Shown here piece after piece: positions 1 through 6,161 of a stretch of 60,064 nucleotides of DNA; within the stretch, counting starts at the first letter, position 1; each line of letters begins with the position of its first letter. The translations under genes and the position numbers were made by a program. The stretch lies in IMG/VR virus record IMGVR_UViG_3300029915_000030, positions 1 through 60,064 of that record. One strand, given 5' to 3'. The notes beneath the pieces are model-generated. The model searched no databases and was not told where the DNA came from. It saw only the letters and a program-made list of their open reading frames with translations. The DNA comes from a virus.

Positions 1-318
1 GCCGCCGAGTTCGCTGAGATGGAAGACAAGTACGGCGATGAAGTTGCAGATGCGATTGCTTACTACCGCGTCCACATCGCTAAGCCGAAGTCCGGGCCGA
101 CTAATGCGGAAGTGCTCAAGGTCGCCAACTACTATGCCGGTGGGTGCCTGTGCGGACACTTCGAGAGTTGCAACGTGTGTAGCCGGGGTGAAGCGTCCCG
201 TGAGTTTGAACGTGTTGCCAGACAGGCAGCGGTGGAACTCCTCCGGGTACGTGGAGTAGAGCTTGAAGAAGTGAGCACTGGACTATGGTCTGGTGTACAA
301 TACAGCATCAAGGATTGA
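1..318 (+). CDS. Hypothetical protein, 5' end outside window
   Basis: The frame is open from base 1 and the codons before the first ATG (base 19) read like ordinary protein, so the gene probably begins upstream of the window. The visible part is about 105 residues. It has a Cys/His cluster (CLCGH, CNVC) in its middle that could bind a metal, then a charged helical tail. It ends 7 bases before the next gene, so the two are probably co-transcribed. No family recognised. Confidence 0.6.
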   Translation, partial: AAEFAEMEDKYGDEVADAIAYYRVHIAKPKSGPTNAEVLKVANYYAGGCLCGHFESCNVCSRGEASREFERVARQAAVELLRVRGVELEEVSTGLWSGVQYSIKD

Positions 319-325
319 GGTATCT

Positions 326-934
326 ATGAACCGTCGTAAGTTCCTTCTCACAGCCGGTGCCGCAGGGGTAACTCTCGCTGTCGCTCCTAAACTCCTTGCC
401 TCCGATAGGGGCTACCACAGCTATGTCTTCCCCCTCGATGCTATGGAGCCTAAGGTGTTCTCTATTGCTATGCTTGCCAACGCCTTCGGAGAAATCCACA
501 AGGACAACCTCCTCGTCGCCAACATGTGGCTGCACCCTGACGATGCCCCGGCATATAATAACGTGATGGCAGCGACTTATAGGGACTATGCTCCTGCCAG
601 CGAGGAATCTTCGGAATTTTTGGGATTCCTGTGGGGTGCCCATGTATGGACTCTGCCCGGTTTGAAGGAACGTGGTACTGTGTGGGTTAGCAGCGACTAC
701 CACAAGAGTCGCGTGAAGCTTGTCGGTCATCGCACTGACCGCACTGGTACCGGACTCATCTACCCTGATTCCAGCCGTGCAACGGATGCGGCCAACGATA
801 CCCACGTCATGAGCACGGTGCGTGACAGCATCCTTACGCTGAGCACCACCTTGCAGTCGTCATGGCGGGTATCCGTAAGACCGGTCAGCAAGTCCTGCCG
901 ACCTGCACCACGGAGGCCGAGAAACAACGGGTGA
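326..934 (+). CDS. Tat-signal protein with capsid-like segments (copy 1)
   Basis: The start at 326 (not the upstream ATG at 293) is preceded by GAGG and places a twin-arginine signal at the N-terminus (NRRKFLL, then a hydrophobic stretch to about residue 25). Two later segments resemble the major capsid protein encoded at 44911: LANAFGEI through HPDD (about residues 50-75; capsid MADGFGQVQ through NPRD) and FLGFLWGA (about residue 98; capsid VMGYLWGA). Two relatives lie at 5314 and 6158. The last 30 residues are Arg/Pro/Ser-rich and look like out-of-frame sequence; a better-looking frame overlaps from about 826 to 987, so a frameshift near the end is possible. Function unknown; export through Tat and capsid ancestry are inferences. 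Confidence 0.75.
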   Translation: MNRRKFLLTAGAAGVTLAVAPKLLASDRGYHSYVFPLDAMEPKVFSIAMLANAFGEIHKDNLLVANMWLHPDDAPAYNNVMAATYRDYAPASEESSEFLGFLWGAHVWTLPGLKERGTVWVSSDYHKSRVKLVGHRTDRTGTGLIYPDSSRATDAANDTHVMSTVRDSILTLSTTLQSSWRVSVRPVSKSCRPAPRRPRNNG

Positions 935-987
935 AAGATGCCATCAAAATCATCCGGGAGCACTGCCAGAATAATATTTCCGAATAA
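862..987 (+). CDS. Possible frameshifted C-terminus of the preceding gene, or small separate ORF
   Basis: This frame is open from 826 and encodes, from the ATG at 862, a 41-residue charged helical peptide (MAGIRKTGQQ..., ending NNISE). Its composition is more protein-like than the overlapping end of the gene at 326. There is no clear ribosome binding site at 862. The simplest reading is that the upstream protein continues here after a one-base shift, by mutation, sequencing error or recoding; a separate small gene is the alternative. Confidence 0.35.
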   Translation: MAGIRKTGQQVLPTCTTEAEKQRVKDAIKIIREHCQNNISE

Positions 988-1001
988 TTCAAAAATAAGT
1001 G

Positions 1002-1029
1002 TTCACTTTTCTGACTTTGTGTGTATTAT
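1002..1029 (+). promoter_or_regulatory. Candidate sigma70-like promoter
   Basis: TTCACT (1002-1007) and TATTAT (1024-1029) are separated by 16 bases, directly ahead of a long structured non-coding leader. The core GTATTAT is shared with candidate promoters near 6712 and 47412, each also ahead of a structured leader. Confidence 0.4.
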
Positions 1030-1039
1030 GTATGTAGAC

Positions 1040-1179
1040 GGTTGGACTGAGGGAGACCTTAGTTCAGCCACCATCTGGGAGGTAAAGTAAAATTTACCTT
1101 CCGGGCCATGCCCTACCTGAGGTCAAACTTGGATAGGGCTCCAAGCCGGAGTGATAGGGCAACCTGTCCTCCGGCACCA
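1040..1179 (+). ncRNA. Structured RNA leader with three successive stems
   Basis: The 374 bases between the genes at 987 and 1362 have no convincing ORF but strong dyads. Stem 1 is 1078-1102 (GGTAAA with TTTACC plus flanking pairs). Stem 2 is 1110-1139 (GCCCTA with TAGGGC). Stem 3 is 1145-1175 (GCCGGAG with CTCCGGC, 7 perfect pairs) and is followed at once by ACCA, like a tRNA acceptor end. A promoter-like element lies just upstream. It could be a small RNA or a regulatory leader; it matches no RNA family I recognise. Confidence 0.5.
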
Positions 1180-1323
1180 AAATACCATAGGAATACCGGA
1201 TTCTGAAAATGCGTCTTTCCGCTCAAACACGAATTACAACTACCACAACGCAAACCAGCGTCTGCGGCTTCGTGTGCGGAGGGATTGAAGACTAACCAGT
1301 CAAAAATTCTTCGATGTATACGA

Positions 1324-1345
1324 GCCGCCCAACAGGGCGGCTTTG
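1324..1345 (+). terminator. Intrinsic terminator-like hairpin
   Basis: GCCGCCC and GGGCGGC (7 pairs) with a 4-base loop, followed by TTTGGTGTTTT. It closes the non-coding leader region and lies 17 bases before the next start codon. The T-run is interrupted, so termination may be partial. Confidence 0.5.
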
Positions 1346-1361
1346 GTGTTTTGGAGAGGGT

Positions 1362-1592
1362 ATGAAAGTCACAGCAAAGATGACGTTAGCAGAACGGTGC
1401 AACCGGGCAATTTTAGAGTTTCGCGGGAGAGGGTACGGTGTCAGCTATCACCGCTATGACCCCTCCGAGTATTCTCTTCTCTTGAACCTGCCCAAGAACA
1501 CTGGAAAGAAATTCGCAGCACGCAACTGGCTCCGCCGTAGAGTCCGCTGTCTCAGAGTAATAGATGGGATACAAGCTCGTTACGGGAGATAA
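1362..1592 (+). CDS. Small basic hypothetical protein
   Basis: 76 residues, rich in Arg and Lys. The ATG at 1362 follows GGAGAGGG and is preferred over the in-frame upstream ATG at 1314, which lies in the terminator region. No domain recognised. The next reading frame begins 2 bases after its stop. Confidence 0.6.
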   Translation: MKVTAKMTLAERCNRAILEFRGRGYGVSYHRYDPSEYSLLLNLPKNTGKKFAARNWLRRRVRCLRVIDGIQARYGR

Positions 1593-1594
1593 GC

Positions 1595-1940
1595 ATGGCA
1601 GCATGGGAAGAGCATTGCAGGGATTGTGACCGCCTCTTGGGCAACAGATGCGAGGCAGTGAACGGGTGGATGGATGACCTGTTCAAGAAGTTCGGCGCTC
1701 CACCGGTTCGCTAGGCACCACTGGCGAGGGGTAGAGGAAGCGGGGCAGAAGTTCGGGCCTCTCGGTCGCACGACGGCGGCGATTCACATCCTCAAGGATT
1801 GTGGCTTCGTCCCGAAGGACAGAGATTGGAAAGAGCAGAAAGTTGACAGCCTCGGAATGTTGGTCGGGGCCGGGTTCAACGGGTACTGGGACCCATGGCA
1901 GTACGATGCAGCAGCAAAGAGTTTGTTAGAGAAGATGTAA
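1595..1940 (+). pseudogene. Hypothetical protein gene split by a frameshift
   Basis: The ATG at 1595 opens a 39-codon frame (Cys-rich start, CRDCDRLLGNRC) that stops at a TAG near 1713. The frame from about 1690 to 1940 continues as convincing protein (RFARHHWRGVEEAG..., ending SLLEKM). Joined by a one-base shift near 1690-1700 the two make one protein of about 115 residues. The downstream ATG at 1674 has no ribosome binding site of its own. Either a genuine mutation or a sequence error. Function unknown. Confidence 0.55.
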
Positions 1941-1945
1941 AGTTT

Positions 1946-2022
1946 GTACCCGTCGCCTAGTGGCTATGGCACTCAGCCGATTACTGAGCATTACGGGGGT
2001 TCGAGTCCCTCCGGGTACACCA
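1946..2022 (+). tRNA. tRNA-Ile(GAT)-like
   Basis: Acceptor GTACCCG pairs with CGGGTAC, then A and an encoded CCA. The anticodon stem CTCAG/CTGAG encloses CCGATTA, giving anticodon GAT. The T-loop is TTCGAGT. Position 33 is C instead of the near-universal T, so identity is slightly uncertain. First of the tRNA cluster, 6 bases after the preceding reading frame. Confidence 0.8.
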
Positions 2023-2024
2023 AA

Positions 2025-2099
2025 TGGCGAGTAGCTCAAAGGAAGAGCGCATTCCTGATAAGAATGAGGTTGGGATTTCAAAATTCCCCTCGCCAACCA
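2025..2099 (+). tRNA. tRNA-Ile(GAT)
   Basis: Acceptor TGGCGAG pairs with CTCGCCA, then A and encoded CCA. D-arm GCTC...GAGC. Anticodon stem CATTC/GAATG with loop CTGATAA, anticodon GAT. The T-stem has a mismatch at its loop-closing pair. It lies only 2 bases after the first tRNA; two genes with the same anticodon side by side is redundant unless one is modified or altered in identity. Confidence 0.85.
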
Positions 2100-2155
2100 G
2101 CTTAGTGGGTTAGAGTAAAAGTAAGTATAAAAATTGAGCTATAGAGTTCTGATAC

Positions 2156-2677
2156 ATGAGAACTTGTACACTTTGTAGCTCAGACATACCACTCACGGTG
2201 GTTATCGACGGGGTTGAACGGAACCTCCAACGTCGAAAGTATTGCTTAGTCTGCTCCCCGTTCGGGGCACACAACACTCGGTCTTTACGCCGGGATGACG
2301 ATGGAAGTCTTGTCGTTGTAAGTGTAAAGCGTGAAGGTGCTTCACTAATCTGTACCCGTTGTTTTAGGGTGTATGTGTTCGCCAAGAAGCAGGGTCACAC
2401 CCTGACTTTATGCAACTCTTGTGTTGCTAATAGGCAACGGACTCGGGTAAAGAGACGTTGTGTTGAATACAAAGGGGGTAAGTGCCAATCGTGCGGATAT
2501 TGTAAGTCAATGCGGGTTCTAAGTTTCCACCATAGAGACCCAGAACAAAAGGAGTTTAGCATCGCAGGGAAGATGACGTGGGCTTGGGCTCGGTTGATGA
2601 AGGAGTTGGATAAGTGCGACCTCCTCTGTGCCAACTGCCATCTTGAAACCCATGACGAAGAATTTACATTAGGCTAG
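2156..2677 (+). CDS. HNH homing endonuclease
   Basis: 173 residues. Several CxxC pairs lie in the N-terminal half, then an HNH nuclease core near the C-terminus: SFHHRDP, then CDLLCANCHLETH. This is typical of free-standing phage HNH endonucleases, which cut DNA and drive their own spread. It sits between tRNA genes and its stop codon overlaps the first 5 bases of the next tRNA. The start codon lies in the loop of a 6-bp hairpin (AGTTCT/AGAACT around 2150-2169), likely limiting translation. Confidence 0.85.
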   Translation: MRTCTLCSSDIPLTVVIDGVERNLQRRKYCLVCSPFGAHNTRSLRRDDDGSLVVVSVKREGASLICTRCFRVYVFAKKQGHTLTLCNSCVANRQRTRVKRRCVEYKGGKCQSCGYCKSMRVLSFHHRDPEQKEFSIAGKMTWAWARLMKELDKCDLLCANCHLETHDEEFTLG

Positions 2678-2755
2678 GTTGGCTCAGTGGCGACGGCACC
2701 GCTTTCGTAAAGCGGTATACAAACACCGAGGGTTCGAGTCCCTCACCTAGCTCCA
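2673..2755 (+). tRNA. tRNA-Thr(CGT) with long variable region
   Basis: Acceptor GCTAGGT pairs with ACCTAGC, discriminator T, encoded CCA. Anticodon stem CCGCT/AGCGG with loop TTCGTAA, anticodon CGT. The variable region is TATACAAACACC, 12 bases instead of the 4-5 normal for threonine tRNAs. The G1-C72 and C2-G71 pairs fit threonine identity. The upstream HNH gene's stop overlaps the 5' end. Confidence 0.85.
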
Positions 2756-2776
2756 GTTTCGCAGTATTAGGTGAGT

Positions 2777-2974
2777 ATGGAAAACTTGGATGAGGCCGCA
2801 GCAGCAATCGCTCAGCAGATGCTGGAGAACCTTCGCCACAACGTAGCAGAGGACAAGCGGCGACGTGCTCTGCTTCACGGAGTCACCTACTCCGAAGATG
2901 TTGATGAGTTTTTTGAAAAAGCGCACGAGACTGCACAGGAACTTGATAAGCAGATTAGTCGCTGTTGTAAGTAA
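2777..2974 (+). CDS. Small acidic helical hypothetical protein
   Basis: About 65 residues, strongly helical (MENLDEAAAAIAQQMLENLR...), ending with Cys-Cys-Lys. The ATG at 2777 follows AGGTGAG; a GTG at 2771 in frame is a possible alternative. It lies between two tRNA genes with a few bases on each side. No family recognised. Confidence 0.55.
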   Translation: MENLDEAAAAIAQQMLENLRHNVAEDKRRRALLHGVTYSEDVDEFFEKAHETAQELDKQISRCCK

Positions 2975-2980
2975 AGAAAG

Positions 2981-3056
2981 GCCGGTTAAGCATATATGGA
3001 TGTGTATTTGCTTGGTAAGCAAAAGGCAGAGGGTTCGAGTCCCTCAACCGGCTCCA
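2981..3056 (+). tRNA. tRNA-Thr(GGT)
   Basis: Acceptor GCCGGTT pairs with AACCGGC, discriminator T, encoded CCA. Anticodon stem TTTGC/GCAAA with loop TTGGTAA, anticodon GGT. The variable region is of normal size, unlike the other two threonine tRNAs here. T-loop TTCGAGT. Confidence 0.85.
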
Positions 3057-3059
3057 TTT

Positions 3060-3274
3060 TTAGCGGGACTTACCCTCCGCATAACGAACTCGACGCCAAT
3101 GCCTACCGTTGCCTCGGTTCTTCCCCTTTTGACGTAGGTAGTTGTATATCGCAGTTTGGGCAGTTGCACCGCAAGTTATTACGATGGTTGTTCATGTAAT
3201 TTCCATCAATATGGTCACTTGTTGGAGCAGAACTTTGGATTACTCGTGTCGGTATCACATTGAAGGCATTTCAT
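3060..3274 (-). pseudogene. Decayed HNH homing endonuclease remnant
   Basis: On the minus strand from 3274 the sequence reads MKCLQCDTDTSNPKFCSNK, the zinc-binding start common in phage HNH proteins, then a stop. It jumps to another frame reading HIDGNYMNNHRNNLRCNCPNC, the HNH core, and after an extra A in a short A-run to a third frame reading KNRGNGRHWRRVRYAEGK and a stop at 3060. The middle of the protein is missing. This is a deleted and frameshifted endonuclease gene, opposite in strand to its neighbours. Confidence 0.8.
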
Positions 3275-3324
3275 AAACCACTCCCTGATTATGGAAGTGG
3301 TATTGGAGAAATTGAAAGGGATGT

Positions 3325-3924
3325 ATGGAGCAGTACCCAAGTATCGAAGGAAGTTCCAAAGCCCCTCTAGGTAAGCAGTGCATCGCTTTCTACAAGTACG
3401 ATGGCTCGAACCTTCGTTGGGAGTGGAACCCCAAGAAGGGTTGGTTCAAGTTTGGTACCCGACATGAGTTGTTCGACAAGAGCAACCCGGTCTTCGGTGA
3501 AGCGATTCCGGTCTTCATGGATACCATGGCAGATGAGTTGACTCGCCGGGTGAAGGACTACGACCGGAACTGCCAGAGGACCACGGTCTTCACAGAGTTC
3601 TTCGGGGACTCAAGTTTCGCGGGTGTGCATACGCCGGGGGAGCCTAAGCAGCTTCGCTTGTTCGATGTGTACCTGTTCAAGAAGGGGATGATGTCGCCCC
3701 GGCAGTTTCTCAAGCAGTACGGAGACCTGCCATACGCGGCTGAAGTGGTTTACGAGGGCAACCTCAACAAGCAGTTCGTTGATGATGTCCGCAGCGGAAA
3801 GTATCCAGTGTGGGAAGGCGTCGTCGCCAAGGGTGACGATTTCATGGTCAAGATAAAGACCGATGCCTTCTTCAAGAAGTTGAACGAAGTATACGGAACG
3901 AACTATAGGCTGTACTGGGAGTGA
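3325..3924 (+). CDS. Small RNA/DNA ligase-like nucleotidyltransferase
   Basis: 199 residues carrying the motifs of the covalent nucleotidyltransferase (ligase) superfamily: KYDGSN at residues 24-29 (the Lys would be adenylated), FTEFFG (motif III-like), EGVVAK at about 163 (motif IV) and MVKIKT at about 174 (motif V). The size fits a bare adenylation domain of the T4 Rnl2-like class without a C-terminal domain. Lying in the tRNA cluster it probably seals nicked tRNAs or other RNA, but a DNA substrate is possible. The ATG at 3325 follows GAAAGGG. Confidence 0.75.
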   Translation: MEQYPSIEGSSKAPLGKQCIAFYKYDGSNLRWEWNPKKGWFKFGTRHELFDKSNPVFGEAIPVFMDTMADELTRRVKDYDRNCQRTTVFTEFFGDSSFAGVHTPGEPKQLRLFDVYLFKKGMMSPRQFLKQYGDLPYAAEVVYEGNLNKQFVDDVRSGKYPVWEGVVAKGDDFMVKIKTDAFFKKLNEVYGTNYRLYWE

Positions 3925-3927
3925 GCT

Positions 3928-4161
3928 ATGTTGATTGCGTGTCCAGCACCCGGTTGTGCAGATTATCGGCGTCATCACGAAGACCCTGACACCCCACGTG
4001 GGCCTCAGATGGTTGAGATGCCGGACGACCTGAGTCATCCTGTGTTCTGCTCTATCACGTGTGCAGCGTACGCCGGGTTCTACAACATTCGCGATAACAA
4101 GATTCGTGAGCGGAGCAACTGGAAGTTTGAGTGGCCTCCGAAGGATTTGGTCACAGCATAA
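3928..4161 (+). CDS. Hypothetical protein with Cys pairs
   Basis: 77 residues, 3 bases after the ligase stop, so translated with it. It has CPAPGC near the start and CSITC in the middle, which could bind zinc. It ends 5 bases before tRNA-Gln. No family recognised. Confidence 0.6.
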   Translation: MLIACPAPGCADYRRHHEDPDTPRGPQMVEMPDDLSHPVFCSITCAAYAGFYNIRDNKIRERSNWKFEWPPKDLVTA

Positions 4162-4166
4162 GTTAT

Positions 4167-4253
4167 TGGGGAGTCGTACCAATGGTAGGTCAAGGGCCTT
4201 TGAAGCCCCCGAGCGTAAGCTCATTGCAGGTTCGAATCCTGCCTCCCCAACCA
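4167..4253 (+). tRNA. tRNA-Gln(TTG) with a long variable arm
   Basis: Acceptor TGGGGAG pairs with CTCCCCA, discriminator A, encoded CCA. The D-arm resembles phage glutamine tRNAs. The anticodon loop CTTTGAA is closed by GGGC/GCCC, giving anticodon TTG; the outermost stem pair is a mismatch. A variable arm with its own hairpin (GAGC GTAA GCTC, within 4211-4222) is present. Such an arm is normal for Ser, Leu and Tyr but not for Gln. T-loop TTCGAAT. Confidence 0.75.
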
Positions 4254-4259
4254 AGATTC

Positions 4260-4332
4260 GGGCACATTGGTTCACCGTGGCACCCTGCCAAGGGAAACGG
4301 TGATTCGGGTTCAACTCCCGAAGTGCCCACCA
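4260..4332 (+). tRNA. tRNA-Gly(GCC), poorly paired anticodon stem
   Basis: Acceptor GGGCACA pairs with AGTGCCC for six of seven positions, discriminator A, encoded CCA. T-arm TCGGG TTCAACT CCCGA is perfect. The likely anticodon loop CTGCCAA gives GCC (glycine), but the anticodon stem is weak, so the gene may be degenerate or fold unusually. Confidence 0.6.
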
Positions 4333-4340
4333 AGATAAAG

Positions 4341-4407
4341 TCCCATATATGGAGCACTAACGGCTTTAGTGCTTCATATATGAGTCCAATGAGCCCTATC
4401 GGACTCA
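4341..4407 (+). promoter_or_regulatory. Tandem hairpins in the leader of the next gene
   Basis: A long imperfect hairpin at 4345-4381 (ATATATGGAGCACTAA against TTTAGTGCTTCATATAT, about 15 of 17 pairs) is followed by a 7-bp hairpin TGAGTCC/GGACTCA (4381-4407). They lie between the tRNAs and the ATG at 4422 and could process or stabilise the transcript. Neither has a T-run. Confidence 0.5.
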
Positions 4408-4421
4408 TACACGAGGCCAGC

Positions 4422-4730
4422 ATGAAATTGAAGATGTACGTTTTGGTGAAGGGCTCCATCCCGGTAGGTAACGCCATCGTGGCCGCAGCACACGGGCCTC
4501 TGTCGCTCTACCTGAACTTCCCCACCGACCCGGATATGGTCAAGTGGCTGCAAACGTCCTTCGCCAAGGTTGTGTGCAAGGTAACCGACGAGGAGTTCGA
4601 GAAGGCGAAGGAAGTGCCGAAGCATCAAGTCATCACCGAGTCCACGTTGAACGGACAAGAAGTTGCAATCGTTTTCATACCGAGAGAAGAGTACCCCAAG
4701 AACTTTGGATTCTTCCCGAAGTATAAGTAA
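4422..4730 (+). CDS. Peptidyl-tRNA hydrolase 2-like protein
   Basis: 102 residues. MYVLVKGSIPVGNAIVAAAHG then SLYLNFP, and FAKVVCKVTDEEFEKAKE, followed by a TLNGQEVAI strand, follow the order of PTH2-family proteins (N-terminal strand, small-residue helix, KVVxKV strand). PTH2 releases peptides from stalled peptidyl-tRNA in the cytoplasm. The assignment rests on pattern and on the tRNA-rich context; key catalytic residues cannot be confirmed by eye. The ATG at 4422 follows GAGG. Confidence 0.55.
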   Translation: MKLKMYVLVKGSIPVGNAIVAAAHGPLSLYLNFPTDPDMVKWLQTSFAKVVCKVTDEEFEKAKEVPKHQVITESTLNGQEVAIVFIPREEYPKNFGFFPKYK

Positions 4731-4738
4731 GAGGATAC

Positions 4739-5008
4739 ATGACCGATTTGAAGATTCAATGCATGGGCGTACCGGAGTCTGTGGGGTTTGTATCCACGGA
4801 CATTGAGAACTACAAGGGGAGATGTGAAAACTCGGCTGAGTTCTGGTGCCCTCCCGGCACAGGGGGTTGGTCGAGTGATTATCAAGACCACTCCTTCGAT
4901 GCGGGAGCGTTCTACTGTTCAGAATGTCATGCAAGGCACGAGGTTTGGAATAAAGAAGTCAGGGAGAGCTACCCAGATGTACCGGTACTCTCTTTTGTAA
5001 AAATGTAA
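4739..5008 (+). CDS. Hypothetical protein
   Basis: 89 residues, 8 bases after the PTH2-like gene, ATG preceded by AAGAGGA. It has scattered cysteines (CENSAEFWC, YCSECH) that might bind zinc. It stops 6 bases before tRNA-Thr(TGT). No family recognised. Confidence 0.65.
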   Translation: MTDLKIQCMGVPESVGFVSTDIENYKGRCENSAEFWCPPGTGGWSSDYQDHSFDAGAFYCSECHARHEVWNKEVRESYPDVPVLSFVKM

Positions 5009-5014
5009 AGGTAT

Positions 5015-5095
5015 GCTACGATGGCTGAGTGGTCGAATGCACCGCACTTGTAATGCGGCATACAAACACCGGGGGTTCGAATCCCTCTCGTAGCT
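5015..5095 (+). tRNA. tRNA-Thr(TGT) with long variable region
   Basis: Acceptor GCTACGA pairs with TCGTAGC, discriminator T, no encoded CCA. Anticodon stem CCGCA/TGCGG with loop CTTGTAA, anticodon TGT. The variable region CATACAAACACC nearly repeats that of tRNA-Thr(CGT) at 2673, so the two are related. The D-arm GGCTGAGTGGTCGAA looks like that of class II (Ser/Leu) tRNAs, while the G1-C72 and C2-G71 pairs fit threonine. Confidence 0.85.
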
Positions 5096-5104
5096 CTTTC
5101 GTGA

Positions 5105-5156
5105 CTATCAACCTCTTTAGTAGAGGTTAGCTCCTCAGCATCTGAGAGGTTGATAG
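5105..5156 (+). promoter_or_regulatory. Alternative hairpins ahead of an endonuclease remnant
   Basis: CTATCAACCTCT (5105-5116) pairs perfectly with AGAGGTTGATAG (5145-5156), covering the GAGAGG that would serve the ATG at 5161. A competing hairpin AACCTCT/AGAGGTT (5110-5128) uses the same left arm, so the two folds exclude each other, as in an attenuator. Confidence 0.55.
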
Positions 5157-5160
5157 GTTC

Positions 5161-5247
5161 ATGAGAAACTATAAGAAAGCTACAACCCGGTTTTACACAG
5201 TGTACCGGACACAGAACATCCTTAACGGAAGGTACTATTTTGGGTAG
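5161..5247 (+). pseudogene. GIY-YIG endonuclease remnant (N-terminus only)
   Basis: The ATG at 5161 opens 28 codons ending FYTVYRTQNILNGRYYFG, which matches the GIY-YIG start of the intact endonuclease at 36284 (FTVYKITNLLNSRYYLG). A TAG follows at once. The rest of the gene is missing and the sequence runs directly into a tRNA 3' half, so a deletion removed most of the endonuclease and the front of a tRNA. Confidence 0.75.
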
Positions 5248-5301
5248 GACACGGGTCTTTGAAGCCTTGAACTGGGGTTCGACTCCCTGCGCCGGAACTA
5301 G
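5243..5301 (+). pseudogene. tRNA 3'-half remnant
   Basis: GGTAGGACAC, GGGTCTTTGAAGCC, then T-arm CTGGGGTTCGACTCCCTG and CGCCGGA resemble the D-loop end, anticodon arm and 3' half of a tRNA like tRNA-Gln(TTG) at 4167. The matching 5' acceptor strand is absent. It joins directly to the endonuclease remnant. Confidence 0.6.
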
Positions 5302-5313
5302 AAATGAGGAATC

Positions 5314-5925
5314 ATGTTAGTATCGCGTCGAAATTTTCTCCAAACATCGGTGGCTCTCGCCCTCGTCTCTCCGCTCACAGCGTTGGCGAAGTACGTTCCC
5401 ACACCCCAGCCTATCAAGCTGACGCCGGGGCTATCTCCTGAAAGTATCAAGGACGCCTTCGACAAGATGGAAGCTCATGGGGATCGGGCGGAGGTTCTTT
5501 ACATCAACCCCGACAATCTTCTCTGGCTTGAAGACACCATTGGTTGGGAGGATTTTATGGGGGAGTCTCGATACAGCAGAGGGGCTAAGAAGTCATGGAG
5601 TAAGGGTCGTCACTTCAACGGTAGTCCCGGCGATATGGTCTGTGCGAGTTATCACTACACCGAGGGTCGCCCGGTCATGGGGTACATGTGGGGAGCCATC
5701 GTGGTGGGTGACCTCGACCTCCCCATGGATGAGATTCGTGTTCGTACCGAACGCCGGTACGTCGGAGACAGGCCGAAGAGTTACAGGGCGTCCGCACCTG
5801 TGGACTGGGTTGAGCTTTCTACTAAGGGGTTCTTCCATCACACTGCGACCTATACTCGCAAGCCCACTGATTGGAACGTCGTGCTGTTCGTGAACGAGAA
5901 AGTTGGGGAGCAGTTCTTCGCATGA
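5314..5925 (+). CDS. Tat-signal protein with capsid-like segments (copy 2)
   Basis: 203 residues. The N-terminus has a twin-arginine motif (SRRNFLQ) and a hydrophobic stretch ending TALA at about residue 26. Segments from about residue 40 (SPESIKDAFDKM through INPDN) and 121 (VMGYMWGA) align in order with the major capsid protein at 44911 (NSMADGFGQV through FNPRD; VMGYLWGA). About 60 other residues separate them. ATG preceded by TGAGGA. It overlaps the next gene by ATGA, so it heads a four-gene operon (5314-6680). Tat export and capsid ancestry are inferred; function unknown. Confidence 0.8.
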   Translation: MLVSRRNFLQTSVALALVSPLTALAKYVPTPQPIKLTPGLSPESIKDAFDKMEAHGDRAEVLYINPDNLLWLEDTIGWEDFMGESRYSRGAKKSWSKGRHFNGSPGDMVCASYHYTEGRPVMGYMWGAIVVGDLDLPMDEIRVRTERRYVGDRPKSYRASAPVDWVELSTKGFFHHTATYTRKPTDWNVVLFVNEKVGEQFFA

Positions 5926-6161
5926 GAGAAAAAGAAAAACATCTGCAAGCGATTGGTGACTGGGCCGGTACCCTGCCTCCAGAGGCATGGACTCCCGGAG
6001 CCCCCACCGATGAATCGAAGGAACGCTTCTTCGCAGTGAAGACTCAGACTGGTCGTATTCTCACCGGCACAGGTCGAGCATTCCGAATCATAAACTGCTG
6101 GAAGATTGCAGCCCAGCCGAAGTATGGTCCCATCACGCACTTCATGGAGGCAGGAGATTGA
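5922..6161 (+). CDS. Small hypothetical protein, operon gene 2
   Basis: 79 residues, starting at the ATG that overlaps the preceding stop (ATGA), so translationally coupled. The start region is charged (MREKEKHLQAIGDW). The middle, KTQTGRILTGTGRAFRIIN, may be beta-rich. It lies between two Tat-signal capsid-like genes. No family recognised. Confidence 0.65.
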   Translation: MREKEKHLQAIGDWAGTLPPEAWTPGAPTDESKERFFAVKTQTGRILTGTGRAFRIINCWKIAAQPKYGPITHFMEAGD

